Source of the DNA: an uncultured Terriglobus sp. | Lineage (GTDB): Bacteria > Acidobacteriota > Terriglobia > Terriglobales > Acidobacteriaceae | Direction: 5' to 3' | Assembly: GCA_937859825.1 (NCBI GenBank) | Contig: CALMAP010000183.1 | Span: 1 to 5,907, forward strand | Length of the DNA stretch: 5,907 nt | Part shown: positions 5,502 to 5,907 of the stretch, piece after piece | How positions within the stretch are numbered: the stretch's first letter is position 1 | Layout: every line of letters begins with the position of its first letter | The notes under the pieces: model-generated | The model's database searches: none | What the model was told of the DNA's origin: nothing | Seen by the model: the letters and a program-made list of their open reading frames with translations, nothing else | Position numbers and translations under genes: made by a program

Positions 5502-5907
5502 TTGGCCGTAACAATTTTCTTGCTGGAAGACGATACCGATATTGCGCAACTTGTGCGAGTCAATCTGGAAGCTGCCGGTTTCGGCGTGCAGGTATTCGGC
5601 AGCGCACTTGACATACTGCCGCAGGCCGAAAAGGTTCCTCCCGGGCTGTTTCTGCTCGACATCATGGTTCCAGGGGGGGGCGGTCTGGATGGCTGCCGCC
5701 GGTTGCGGCAGAACCCGCGCCTGAGCACGATTCCAATCATTTTTCTCACGGCGCTTGCGGGCGAGGCTGACCGTGTTCAGGGGTTGGAACTGGGAGCCGA
5801 CGATTACATCACAAAACCGTTCAGCCCGCGGGAGCTCGTGGCACGTGTAAAGGCCGTTCTGCGCCGCTTCGAGCGGCCGGACACTCCCGAGACGATCCGC
5901 TTTGGTG
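5502..5907 (+). CDS. Response regulator, receiver domain (3' partial)
   Basis: 135 residues are visible before the window ends. They form a complete CheY-like receiver domain: acidic pair Asp10-Asp11 in IFLLEDDTDIAQ, phospho-acceptor Asp53 in LFLLDIMVPG, Thr83 in IIFLTAL, and Lys105 in ADDYITKPFSPRELVARVKAVLRR (100-123). A linker follows (FERPDTPETIRFG). The conserved KPFSPRELVARVKAVLRR end and the linker are typical of OmpR/PhoB-type regulators, so a DNA-binding winged helix is likely beyond base 5907, but it is not seen. The protein would be phosphorylated by a sensor kinase, possibly encoded next. The start is TTG 5502 (product M-AVTIFLLEDD), supported by GGGAG 9 bases upstream; the frame is closed by TAG at 5454. 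A run of eight G (5673-5680) codes for glycines just after Asp53, where most relatives have Met-Asp-Gly. Confidence 0.88.
   Translation, partial: MAVTIFLLEDDTDIAQLVRVNLEAAGFGVQVFGSALDILPQAEKVPPGLFLLDIMVPGGGGLDGCRRLRQNPRLSTIPIIFLTALAGEADRVQGLELGADDYITKPFSPRELVARVKAVLRRFERPDTPETIRFG

Noticed and set aside
5671..5683. Possible frameshift at the G8 run in the response regulator
   Set aside because: Asp53 before and Thr83/Lys105 after the run are in the same frame, with normal spacing, so no frameshift is present in this sequence.
1..5907. CRISPR arrays, tRNA or rRNA genes, insertion sequences, attachment sites
   Set aside because: I found no regularly spaced repeats, cloverleaf-like segments, transposase motifs or paired terminal repeats on either strand by eye.

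Overview
The window most likely comes from an Acidobacteriota (Terriglobia/Acidobacteriaceae-type) chromosome. The main clue is the partial first gene, which looks like the C-terminus of a 'VWFA-related' secreted protein, a family greatly expanded in that phylum. The compact GC-rich layout and the long APC permease with a soluble tail fit this. The assignment is from recall of families, not from a search.

Layout, left to right: (1) the 3' end of a VWFA-related protein (+, 1-306); (2) a convergent DUF4149-type four-helix membrane protein (-, 328-843); (3) a two-gene translationally coupled unit (+): a 232-residue protein resembling only the inserted NAD-binding region of urocanase (857-1555), then a short S4-domain RNA-binding protein of the Hsp15 type (1552-1932); (4) a small single-pass, probably extracytoplasmic protein with a Cys pair (-, 1949-2392); (5) a DPM1/GtrB-like polyprenyl-phosphate glycosyltransferase (+, 2493-3470); (6) an APC-superfamily permease with a C-terminal soluble domain of about 170 residues (-, 3481-5361, possibly from 5421); (7) the receiver domain of a response regulator (+, from a TTG codon at 5502, cut by the window end).

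Transcription direction changes at almost every gene, giving three convergent and three divergent junctions, so only genes 857-1555 and 1552-1932 look like an operon. No non-coding gap reaches 300 bases. The informative gaps are 2393-2492 (divergent, with a dyad-symmetric element), 3466-3480 (a perfect 10-bp hairpin shared by two convergent stop codons, probably a bidirectional terminator) and 5362-5501 (divergent, with a 12-bp palindrome just upstream of the permease ribosome-binding site).

Most of the window is housekeeping or accessory chromosomal sequence. I see no CRISPR array, tRNA, rRNA, insertion sequence or defence system. The item most worth a second look is the stand-alone urocanase-like domain, which has lost the glycine-rich nucleotide-binding motif and is coupled to a ribosome-associated RNA-binding protein.
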